Below, piece by piece: positions 41,749 through 48,617 of a DNA stretch of 48,617 nucleotides. Within the stretch, counting starts at the first letter, position 1. Each line of letters starts with the position of its first letter. The position numbers were made by a program, and so were the translations under genes. This stretch comes from Burkholderiales bacterium (lineage in GTDB: Bacteria > Pseudomonadota > Gammaproteobacteria > Burkholderiales > Burkholderiaceae_C): the NCBI GenBank assembly GCA_026954015.1, contig JAIXLP010000027.1:54531-103147 (forward strand). Direction: 5' to 3'. Below the pieces are notes generated by a model. That model was not told the origin of the DNA. It searched no databases and was given only the letters and a program-made list of their open reading frames with translations.

Positions 41749-42994
41749 AGCGCAGCGCCTCGGCCGGGTTGATGCGGCTGGCGCGCCAGCTCGGGTAGAG
41801 CGTGGCGCACAACGCGAGCAGCAGCGAGATCACCACGATGGGCACGATGTCGCCCTGCTGCGGGTCGCTCGGCATGCGGCTGATGAGGTAGATGTCGCGC
41901 GGCAGGAAGGTGACGCCCAGCAGGTGCTCGATCGCGGGCACGATGACGTCGATGTTGAACGCCACGAGCAGGCCCAGCAGCAGCCCCGCGAGCGTGCCGA
42001 CCACGCCCACCATCGCGCCCTGCACCACGAACACCCCCATGATGCTCGCGGGGCTTGCGCCCAGCGTGCGCAGGATGGCGATGTCGGCGCGCTTGTCCTG
42101 CACCGTCATCACGAGCGTGGAGACGAGGTTGAACGCCGCCACCGCGACGATGAGCGTGAGGATGATGAACATCATGCGTTTTTCCACCTGCACCGCGGCG
42201 AACCAGGTGCGGTTCTGCTGCGTCCAGTCGCGCACCAGCAGGTCCCCCGAGAGCGTGCGCGCGAGCTCCTGCGTCACGCGTGGGGCCTCGTGCAGGTCCT
42301 TGAGCTTCACGCGCACGCCGGTCGGGCCTTCGAGGCGAAACAGGCGCTCGGCGTCCTCGTGGTGCAGCAGCACGAGCGCGGAGTCGTACTCGTAATGGCC
42401 CGAGTGGAAGGTGCCCGAAACGGTCATCTGCTTGAGCCGCGGCACGATGCCCGCGGGCGTGATCTGGCCGCTGGGCGCCACCAGCGTCACCTTGTCACCC
42501 AAACCCACGCCGAGCGAGCGCGCCAGGTCCGAGCCCAACACCACGTTGAAGCTGCCGGGCGCGAGCGTGTCGATCGCCTGACGGTTGGCGTCGGCGATCT
42601 CGGTCACCTCGCCCTCCTGCGCCGGATCGATGCCGCGCACCAGCACGCCCTTCATCTCCTCGCCGCGCGCCAGCAGCGCCTGCGCGCCGACGAACGGCGC
42701 CGCGCCCACCACCTCGGGGTTGGCGCGCACCTCGGCCAGCGTGCGCGCCAGGTCGGGCAGCGCCGCGCCGCCCGGCGCGAACACCTCGATGTGCGCGACC
42801 ACGCTGAGCATGCGGTCGCGCACCTCCTTCTGGAAGCCGTTCATCACCGACAGCACGATGATGAGCGCCGCCACGCCCAGCGCAATGCCCATCATCGATA
42901 CGCCCGAAATGAACGAGATGAAGCCGTTGCGCCGCGTGGCGCGGCCCGCGCGGGTGTAGCGCCAGCCCAGGGCCAGCTCGTAGGGAATCTGCAT
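41741..42994 (-). CDS. lolC: LolC/LolE-family permease of the lipoprotein-releasing ABC transporter
   Basis: 417 residues from the ATG at 42994. Typical LolC/E: N-terminal [12 protein letters not shown], first membrane helix ([20 protein letters not shown]), a large periplasmic domain (about residues 50-265), and three C-terminal helices ([58 protein letters not shown]) ending in [12 protein letters not shown]. Only one permease gene is present, so the transporter probably uses a homodimer, as seen in bacteria with a single LolF-like subunit. Divergent from the gene at 43057. Confidence 0.9.
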
Positions 42995-43056
42995 GATCGG
43001 CAAGGAACCGCCCTGACAGGGCGGGGGCGATTGTGGCATCCCGGACAATAGTGGCC

Positions 43057-43992
43057 ATGCCTCTTCCTCGCCACTTGCTGATTCCGATGGCCGCGGGCAC
43101 GGCGCCCGGATGCCGGCAAGCGCTGCAGGGCCTGCAACTGCCCCAGCTCGACCGCCTGCTCGCGCGCCTTGCGCGCATTTCCACCGACACGGGCCTCGAT
43201 ACCGACTACGCACCTCCACATGAACGGGCGCTGGCACGCGCGCTCGGGCTGCCCGAGCCCGTCACCCCCTGGGCCGCCGCGGCGCAGGGCACGGCGGAGC
43301 AGGGGCACGCCTGGGCCTACCTCACCCCCTGCCACTGGCAGGTAGGCGCCGACCACGTGACGCTCCTGCACCCGGCGCAGTTGCAGCTCGACGGCGACGC
43401 CTCGCGCGCTTTGCTGGACATCCTCGCCCCCTGGTTCGCGCAGGACGGCATCACGCTGCAGTACGAGCAGCCCACACGCTGGGTTGCGCAGGGCGAGGTG
43501 TTCGACGGCCTCGTGTGCGCGTCGCTCGACCGCGTGATCGGCCGCGACGTGCGCGTCTGGATGCCGCGCGGGCCGCAGGCCACCCCGCTGCAGCGCCTGC
43601 ACAGCGAGGTGCAGATGCTGCTCTACACCCACCCCTGGAGCGAGGCGCGCGCCGCCGCCGGGGCACTGGCGGTCAACGCCTTCTGGGTGCATGGCGCGGG
43701 TCGGCTCGCGCACGACCCCGCGCCGACCACGCTCGCGCCCACCATGCCCACCGCACTGTTCGACGCCGCGCTGCAGCAGGACTGGACCTCCTGGGCCGCC
43801 GCGTGGCGGCAGCTCGACGCGGGTCCGGTGGCCGAACTGCTGCAGCACGTCGCCGCGGGCGGCGCGGCACAACTGACGCTGTGCGGCGAGCGCAGCGCGA
43901 TCGGCTTTGCCGCCGCGCACCGCAGCCTGGGCCAGAAAATTGTGAACCTTTTTCACCGCCAGCGCTTTGCTGACGTGTGCGAGCAGCTATGA
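43057..43992 (+). CDS. Conserved protein of unknown function upstream of recJ
   Basis: 311 residues from the ATG at 43057; GTG 43033 would add 8 residues. I do not recognise a characterised family. Soluble, no signal peptide, rich in Ala/Leu, with the notable segments MPLPRHLLIPMAAGTAPGCR at the N-terminus, AHAWAYLTPCHWQVGADHVT-like central sequence (HWQVGADHVTLLHP), and LHSEVQMLLYTHPWSEARAA. Relatives in Burkholderiales sit in front of recJ and are sometimes labelled phosphoglycerate mutase-like, for which I see no RHG motif. A -10-like GACAAT precedes the ATG by 7 nt. The last residues (HRQRFADVCEQL) are encoded by repeat copy 6, and the stop overlaps the recJ ATG. Confidence 0.8.
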   Translation: MPLPRHLLIPMAAGTAPGCRQALQGLQLPQLDRLLARLARISTDTGLDTDYAPPHERALARALGLPEPVTPWAAAAQGTAEQGHAWAYLTPCHWQVGADHVTLLHPAQLQLDGDASRALLDILAPWFAQDGITLQYEQPTRWVAQGEVFDGLVCASLDRVIGRDVRVWMPRGPQATPLQRLHSEVQMLLYTHPWSEARAAAGALAVNAFWVHGAGRLAHDPAPTTLAPTMPTALFDAALQQDWTSWAAAWRQLDAGPVAELLQHVAAGGAAQLTLCGERSAIGFAAAHRSLGQKIVNLFHRQRFADVCEQL

Positions 43993-43997
43993 AAATA
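43940..43997 (-). repeat. Hairpin repeat copy 6, spanning the recJ start codon
   Basis: On the minus strand: CTATTTTCATAGCTGCTCGC, then ACACGTCAGCAAAGCGC, TGGCGG and TGAAAAAGG. The first 17 bases equal the intergenic copy 4 (TTTTCATAGCTGCTCGC); the stem is decayed. The ATG of recJ (43989-43991) and the ending ATGAAAAT lie in the conserved terminal block (ATTTTCAT on the other strand). Confidence 0.75.
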
Positions 43998-45701
43998 GTG
44001 AATCGCGACGTTCCGCCGCGCACCGCCTGGGCACTGGAGCAGGCGGGCGTGCACCCGCTGCTGGCGCGCCTGTACGCCGCGCGCGGCGTGCGCGCCGCGA
44101 GCGAACTGGACGACGCGCTCGCGCTGCTGCTGCCGCCCTCCACGCTCAAGGGCGCCCCCGAGGCCGCGCGCCTTCTGGCCGACGCCATCGCGCGCGATGA
44201 GCGCATCTGCATCGTGGCCGACTACGACTGCGACGGCGCCACCGCCTGCGCCGTCGCGCTGCGCGGCCTGCGGCTGCTGGGCGCGCGGCACGTGGATTAC
44301 CTCGTGCCCAACCGCGTGGTGGACGGCTACGGCCTCACCGCCCCGATCGCGCGCCGCGTGGCGCAGCAGGGTGCGCAAGTGCTCGTCACCGTGGACAACG
44401 GCATCGCCAGCGTCGAGGGCGTGCGCGAGGCCAAGGCGCTGGGCCTGGCCGTGCTCGTAACCGACCACCACCTGCCCGGCGCCGAGCTGCCCACGGCCGA
44501 CGCCATCGTCAACCCCAACCAGCCGGGCTGCGGCTTCGAGAGCAAGGCGCTCGCGGGCGTGGGCGTGATGCTCTACGTGCTGATGGCGCTGCGCGGCGAG
44601 CTGCGCGCGCGCGGGCGCTGGGCGGGCGCCGAAGAGCCGCGCCTGGAGCCGCTGCTGCCGCTCGTGGCGCTGGGCACCGTGGCCGACGTGGTGCCGCTGG
44701 ATGCGAACAACCGGCGCCTCGTCGCGCAGGGCATCAAGCGCGTGCGCGCCGGGCAGATGCCGCCGGGCATGGCCGCGCTCATCACCGCCGCGGGCCGGCG
44801 CGCCGACGCGGTCAGCACCTTCGACTTCGGCTTTGCCCTGGGCCCGCGCATCAACGCCGCCGGGCGTCTGGCGGACATGACGCTGGGCATAGAGTGCCTG
44901 GCCACCGACGACGCGGGCCGCGCGCAGACGCTCGCGCAGCAGCTCGACGCGATCAACCGCGAACGCCGCGAGATCGAAGGCGGCATGCGCGAGCAGGCGA
45001 TGGCGCTGATCGAGCCCCTGTGCACCGACGCCGAGCCGCCGCCCGCGCTCAGCGTGTACGACGCGCGGTTCCACGAAGGCGTGGTCGGCATCGTCGCCGC
45101 GCGCCTGAAGGAGCGCCTGCACCGGCCCACCTTCGTCTTCGCGCGCAGCGGCGCGCCGGGGCACGAGCACGAGCTCAAGGGCTCGGGGCGCTCGATCGCG
45201 GGCTTTCACCTGCGCGACGCGCTCGACCTCGTGGCCAAGCGCCACCCCGGCGTGCTGCTGCGCTTCGGCGGCCACGCGATGGCCGCGGGCTGCACCATCG
45301 CCGAGGCGGATTTCGAGCGCTTCGGCGCTGCGCTGCGCGAGGTGGCGCGCGAGCGCCTGGACGCCGCCACGCTCACGCGGCGCCTGGAAACCGACGGGCC
45401 GCTCGCACCGCAGTACCTGCGCGCCGACCTCGTGGACCTGCTCGCGCGCGAGGTCTGGGGCCAGGGCTTCGCGCCGCCGACCTTCAGCGACCGCGTGCGC
45501 ATCCTGAGCCAGCGCCTCGTGGGCGAGGCAAAAAACCACCTGCAGATGAAGCTGCACTACCTGGACCAGGAGGTGGATGCGATCTGGTTCTCGCACACCG
45601 AGCCGCTGCCCGAGCAGGCGCTGCTCGCGTTCCGTCTGGACGTGAACCGCTGGCGCGGCGAGCAGCGCGTGCAACTGCTGGTCGAAGGCGCGCAGACCTG
45701 A
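43989..45701 (+). CDS. recJ: RecJ, single-stranded-DNA-specific 5'-3' exonuclease
   Basis: 570 residues from the ATG in the upstream stop (ATGA). RecJ resects 5' ends in recombination and mismatch repair. DHH phosphoesterase motifs: V-A-D-Y-D-C-D-G-A-T (about residue 76), VTVDNGIASVEG, VTDHHLPGAELPTADAIVNP (about residue 157), and VALGTVADVVPL; then DHHA1 with GSGRSIAGFHLRDALDLVAK and RFGGHAMAAGCTI, and the C-terminal OB-like part. Length is as in E. coli (577). The start ATG lies within repeat copy 6; the MKIVNRDVPPRTAW beginning is nevertheless as expected for RecJ of this group. Confidence 0.95.
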   Translation: MKIVNRDVPPRTAWALEQAGVHPLLARLYAARGVRAASELDDALALLLPPSTLKGAPEAARLLADAIARDERICIVADYDCDGATACAVALRGLRLLGARHVDYLVPNRVVDGYGLTAPIARRVAQQGAQVLVTVDNGIASVEGVREAKALGLAVLVTDHHLPGAELPTADAIVNPNQPGCGFESKALAGVGVMLYVLMALRGELRARGRWAGAEEPRLEPLLPLVALGTVADVVPLDANNRRLVAQGIKRVRAGQMPPGMAALITAAGRRADAVSTFDFGFALGPRINAAGRLADMTLGIECLATDDAGRAQTLAQQLDAINRERREIEGGMREQAMALIEPLCTDAEPPPALSVYDARFHEGVVGIVAARLKERLHRPTFVFARSGAPGHEHELKGSGRSIAGFHLRDALDLVAKRHPGVLLRFGGHAMAAGCTIAEADFERFGAALREVARERLDAATLTRRLETDGPLAPQYLRADLVDLLAREVWGQGFAPPTFSDRVRILSQRLVGEAKNHLQMKLHYLDQEVDAIWFSHTEPLPEQALLAFRLDVNRWRGEQRVQLLVEGAQT

Positions 45702-45705
45702 CTCC

Positions 45706-45711
45706 TACAAT
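45706..45711 (+). promoter_or_regulatory. -10-like hexamer just before the PHP gene (possible leaderless start)
   Basis: TACAAT ends 7 nt before the ATG at 45719, so transcription would begin at or next to that ATG. No good -35 is visible. The same NACAAT/NACAGT spacing is seen before imuA, the gene at 43057 and the M50 protease gene. Confidence 0.4.
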
Positions 45712-45718
45712 GCAGCGC

Positions 45719-46585
45719 ATGCCCACCGCACCGCGCGCAGACCTGCACTGCCACTCCACCATCTCCGACGGCACGCTCACGCCCGAGCAGGTCGCCGAGC
45801 GCGCGCACGCGCGCGGCGTGCAGCTGTGGGCGCTGACCGACCACGACGAGGTGGGCGGCCAGCACCGCGCCGCCGCGCGCGCCGCCGCGCTCGGGATGGA
45901 CTACCTCACGGGCGTGGAGATTTCGATCACCTTCGCGGGCAAGACGGTGCACATCGTCGGCCTGGGCGTCGATCCGGACGACGCGCCGCTGGTGCAGGGG
46001 CTGGCGGCCACGCGCGACGGGCGCGACGAGCGCGGGCGCGAGATGGGCGCGCAGCTCGAGGCGATCGGCATCCACGGCGCCTACGAGGGCGCGCTGCGCT
46101 ACGCGGGCAACCCGGCGCTGCTCGCGCGCCCGCATTTCGCGCGCTACCTCGTCGAAACCGGCGTGTGCCGCGATACGGCCGAGGTCTTTCGCAAATACCT
46201 CGCCGAGGGCAAGCCCGGCTTCGTGCCGCACCGCTGGGCCACGCTGGGCGACGCGGTGCGCTGGATCGTCGGCGCGGGCGGCGTGGCGGTGATCGCCCAC
46301 CCCGGCCGCTACCACTTCGGCGCCAACGAAGAGTACGGCCTGTTCATGGAATTCAAGGCCCACGGCGGGCGCGGCGTCGAAGTCGTCACCGGCAGCCACA
46401 GTCCGGCCGAGTACCCGGTCTACGCCGCGATGGCGCGCGAGTTCGAGCTGGCCGCCTCCACCGGCAGCGACTTTCACAGCCCCGAGGAATCGCACGCCGA
46501 CCTCGGCTCGCTCCCCCCGCTGCCCGCCGATCTCACCCCGGTCTGGAGCCTGCTGCAGCACCGCATCCGGCGCGCCGCGCACTGA
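45719..46585 (+). CDS. PHP-domain phosphoesterase (YciV/TrpH-like, RNase AM type)
   Basis: 288 residues from the ATG at 45719; an ATG at 45710 lies inside the -10-like sequence and would add MQR. PHP metal motifs: A-D-L-H-C-H-S-T-I-S-D-G-T (about residue 7), LWALTDHDEVGG, DYLTGVEISITF, VAVIAHPGRY and ASTGSDFHSPEE, a complete trinuclear site. Relatives hydrolyse 3',5'-nucleotides and 5' ends of short RNAs (E. coli YciV/RNase AM). The neighbouring yciO gene repeats the E. coli yciV-yciO pairing. Confidence 0.9.
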   Translation: MPTAPRADLHCHSTISDGTLTPEQVAERAHARGVQLWALTDHDEVGGQHRAAARAAALGMDYLTGVEISITFAGKTVHIVGLGVDPDDAPLVQGLAATRDGRDERGREMGAQLEAIGIHGAYEGALRYAGNPALLARPHFARYLVETGVCRDTAEVFRKYLAEGKPGFVPHRWATLGDAVRWIVGAGGVAVIAHPGRYHFGANEEYGLFMEFKAHGGRGVEVVTGSHSPAEYPVYAAMAREFELAASTGSDFHSPEESHADLGSLPPLPADLTPVWSLLQHRIRRAAH

Positions 46586-46603
46586 GCGCCCGCCCGCCCG
46601 AAC

Positions 46604-47239
46604 ATGGCCCAATACTTCGAGGTGCACCCCGACAACCCGCAGCCGCGCCTGCTCAAGCAGGCCGCGGCGCTGCTGGCGGGCGGCGGCGTGCTCGCGGTGC
46701 CCACCGATTCGAGCTACGCGCTCGTGTGCCAGCTCGACGACAAGGCCGCGGTCGACCGCATGCGGCGGCTGCGCCAGGTGGACGAAAAGCACCACCTCAC
46801 GCTGCTGTGCCGCGACCTTTCCGAGCTCGCCACCTACGCGCACGTGGACAACCGCCAGTACCGGCTGCTCAAGCTCGCGACGCCCGGCCCCTATACCTTC
46901 ATCCTGGACGCGACCAAGGAGGTGCCGCGGCGCCTGAGCCACCCGCAGCGCAAGACCATAGGCCTGCGCGTGCCCACGCGCAAGACGACGCTCGCGCTGC
47001 TCGAACTGCACGGCGCGCCGCTGCTTGCGACCACGCTGATCCCGCCGGGCGAGACCGAGCCGCTGAACGATCCCGGTGACATCCGCGAGCGCTTCGAAAA
47101 ACTCATCGACGGCATCGTGGACGCCGGCGCCTGCCCGCTGCAGCCCACCACGGTGCTCGACCTCACGCCCATGGGCACCGGCGGCGCACCGCTGGTGCTG
47201 CGCGAGGGCGGGGGCAGCCTGCAGGCGCTCGGACTTTAG
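46604..47239 (+). CDS. yciO: YciO-family (Sua5/YrdC-like) L-threonylcarbamoyladenylate synthase-type protein
   Basis: 211 residues, 18 bp after the PHP gene. YrdC/Sua5 fold: LLAGGGVLAVPTDSSYALVC, KHHLTLLCRDLSELATYA, TPGPYTFILDATKEVPRR, GLRVPTRKTTLALLELHGAP, and VLDLTP. This is the YciO subtype (about 206 residues, KHHLT in place of KRP), which is related to but distinct from TsaC, the tRNA t6A enzyme. The exact role of YciO is uncertain. Confidence 0.88.
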   Translation: MAQYFEVHPDNPQPRLLKQAAALLAGGGVLAVPTDSSYALVCQLDDKAAVDRMRRLRQVDEKHHLTLLCRDLSELATYAHVDNRQYRLLKLATPGPYTFILDATKEVPRRLSHPQRKTIGLRVPTRKTTLALLELHGAPLLATTLIPPGETEPLNDPGDIRERFEKLIDGIVDAGACPLQPTTVLDLTPMGTGGAPLVLREGGGSLQALGL

Positions 47240-47431
47240 GGATGCTCTTCACGCATCACCACGCCGTGTGCATCTGCGGCCTCGGACGGCCTGCCGCGTT
47301 GCATATGCCCGCGACTGTCCCCGCTGTCGCTGCGCCCGGCGCCTTGCAGCCCATCCCGATCCGCCGCGCCCACGTGCCGCTCGACTCGTGACGAGCATCC
47401 CCGGCGCCGCGCTCTGAGACAATCGCGCCCC

Positions 47432-48097
47432 GTGCTCACCGATACCCTCCAGACCATCCTGACCTACGCGCTGCCCGTGCTCCTGTCGATCACGGTGCAC
47501 GAGTCGGCGCACGGCTACGCGGCGCGTCACTTCGGCGACCACACCGCCGACCGCATGGGGCGCATCACGCTCAACCCGCTCAAGCACATCGACCCGATCG
47601 GCACGATCGCGATGCCGCTGTTCCTGTACTTCGCCACCTCGGGCGCGTTTCTCTTCGGCTACGCCAAGCCGGTGCCGGTCAACTTCGGCGCGCTGCGCAA
47701 CCCCAAGCGCGACATGGTGTGGGTGGCGCTCGCGGGGCCGGCATCCAACCTCGCGCAGGCCATAGGCTGGGCGCTGCTGCTGCTGCTGTACACCGCGTTC
47801 GGCGTGCACGAGGCGTTCTTCGTCAAGATGGCGCAGGGCGGCATCCTGGCCAACCTCGTGATGTGGGCGTTCAACCTCTTTCCGCTGCCGCCGCTCGACG
47901 GCGGGCGCATCCTCGTGGGCCTGCTGCCGTGGCGCCAGGCCCGGATGGTCGCGCGCCTCGAACCCTGGGGCTTTTTCATCGTGATGGCGCTGGTGCTCGT
48001 GGGCATCGTCGGCACCTGGTGGCTGCAGCCGCTGATGGAGCTGGGCTACCTGCTGATCCACCTGCTGCTTTCGCCGCTCGCGGCGCTGCTGCGCTGA
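47432..48097 (+). CDS. Site-2 protease-family (M50) membrane metalloprotease
   Basis: 221 residues from a GTG at 47432, 8 nt after a -10-like GACAAT (47418-47423). Short M50 protein with the zinc motif H23-E-S-A-H27, several membrane segments ([53 protein letters not shown]) and the second metal-site motif [19 protein letters not shown]. No PDZ domain, so it is of the minimal type. Family members cleave within the membrane; the substrate is unknown. The adjacency to trpS is common in burkholderiales. The 190-bp gap before it holds no recognisable gene. Confidence 0.9.
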   Translation: MLTDTLQTILTYALPVLLSITVHESAHGYAARHFGDHTADRMGRITLNPLKHIDPIGTIAMPLFLYFATSGAFLFGYAKPVPVNFGALRNPKRDMVWVALAGPASNLAQAIGWALLLLLYTAFGVHEAFFVKMAQGGILANLVMWAFNLFPLPPLDGGRILVGLLPWRQARMVARLEPWGFFIVMALVLVGIVGTWWLQPLMELGYLLIHLLLSPLAALLR

Positions 48098-48108
48098 TTT
48101 TTTCTCTC

Positions 48109-48617
48109 ATGGCAACCACCCGTTTTCTCACCGGCATCACGCCCTCGGGCACGCCGCACCTGGGCAACTTCGTCGGCTCCATCCGCCCGTCGGTGGCCGC
48201 CAGCCGCAATCCCGGCGCGCAGAGCTTCTATTTCCTCGCGGACTACCACGCGCTCATCAAGACGCAAGACCCCGAGCGCGTGAACCGCTGCACGCTGGAG
48301 ATCGCCGCGAGCTGGCTCGCCTGCGGGCTCGACCCCGAGCACGTCACCTTCTACCGCCAGTCCGACATCCCCGAGATCCCCGAACTCACCTGGCTCTTCA
48401 CCTGCGTGACCGGCAAGGGCCTGCTCAACCGCGCGCACGCCTACAAGGCCGCGCAGGACAAGAACCGCGAGGCCGGGCGCGAGGGCGACGACGGCGTGAC
48501 CGCGGGCCTGTTCATGTACCCGGTGCTCATGGCCGCCGACATCCTGATGTTCAACGCGCACAAGGTGCCCGTGGGACGCGACCAGGTGCAGCACATCGAG
48601 ATGGCGCGCGACATCGC
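48109..48617 (+). CDS. trpS: Tryptophanyl-tRNA synthetase (partial, 3' end outside window)
   Basis: The first 169 codons are present. Class I aminoacyl-tRNA synthetase: [14 protein letters not shown] followed by T15-P-H-L-G-N20 (the HIGH-type motif), [20 protein letters not shown], and the tryptophan/adenylate pocket segment [22 protein letters not shown]. The KMSKS motif lies beyond the window. It starts 11 nt after the M50 gene with no strong ribosome-binding site. Confidence 0.95.
   Translation, partial: MATTRFLTGITPSGTPHLGNFVGSIRPSVAASRNPGAQSFYFLADYHALIKTQDPERVNRCTLEIAASWLACGLDPEHVTFYRQSDIPEIPELTWLFTCVTGKGLLNRAHAYKAAQDKNREAGREGDDGVTAGLFMYPVLMAADILMFNAHKVPVGRDQVQHIEMARDI

Noticed and set aside
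47240-47431. Possible small gene in the 190-bp yciO-M50 gap
   Set aside because: Short open frames exist on both strands but none has a ribosome-binding site, recognisable motif or coding-like composition.

Overview
The window is a GC-rich, densely packed bacterial chromosome segment. The imuA-imuB-dnaE2 SOS mutasome, the lolCD/recJ/PHP/yciO/M50 protease/trpS block, a prp cluster under a short-chain-acyl regulator, and a dispersed hairpin repeat of the type I associate with this family all point to a betaproteobacterium of the order Burkholderiales, most likely Comamonadaceae. Both window ends cut genes: a MarR-type regulator at the left and trpS at the right. I saw no rRNA, tRNA, CRISPR array, insertion sequence or prophage.

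Layout. 1-6056: a partial MarR gene, then a LexA box driving imuA, imuB and dnaE2. 6099-16425: a MarR regulator divergent from a long catabolic operon (flavin/2Fe-2S reductase, Rieske oxygenase alpha and beta, CoA ligase, Cys-less thiolase-like protein, DUF35-SDR fusion, cyclase-family hydrolase, SDR, amino-acid-type binding protein). 16468-20452, minus strand: thioredoxin, methanethiol oxidase mtoX, SCO protein and a di-heme MauG-like protein. 20664-31228: an AraC regulator followed by a second catabolic operon (SDR, StyA/StyB-type monooxygenase, CrtI-like FAD oxidoreductase, second cyclase-family hydrolase, Rid-family protein, IorA/IorB-type 2-oxoacid:ferredoxin oxidoreductase). 31298-37912: CoA transferase scoAB, then an ScfR/RamB-like regulator divergent from prpC-prpD-prpB. 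37949-48617: tatD, SDR, carboxymuconolactone-decarboxylase-family protein, an orphan TctC-type binding protein, lolD, lolC/E, an unknown gene, recJ, a PHP phosphoesterase, yciO, an M50 protease and trpS.

How the genes may work together. The first catabolic operon resembles the iad-type indole-3-acetate (auxin) loci of Variovorax and Bradyrhizobium as I remember them. A chemically consistent inference is: dioxygenation to dioxindole-3-acetate, CoA activation, retro-aldol cleavage by the Cys-less thiolase/DUF35 pair to isatin plus acetyl-CoA, and hydrolysis of isatin by the cyclase-family enzyme. The second operon carries an indole/styrene-type monooxygenase, another isatin-hydrolase-like enzyme and an aryl-2-oxoacid oxidoreductase that could act on isatinate or indolepyruvate. 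The methanethiol module sits between the two. The substrates are inferred, not shown by the sequence.

The second main observation is a roughly 50-bp hairpin repeat present in at least six copies. Three lie in frame inside imuB and dnaE2, one supplies the C-terminus and stop of tatD, one overlaps the start codon of recJ, and one is intergenic in the prp cluster.
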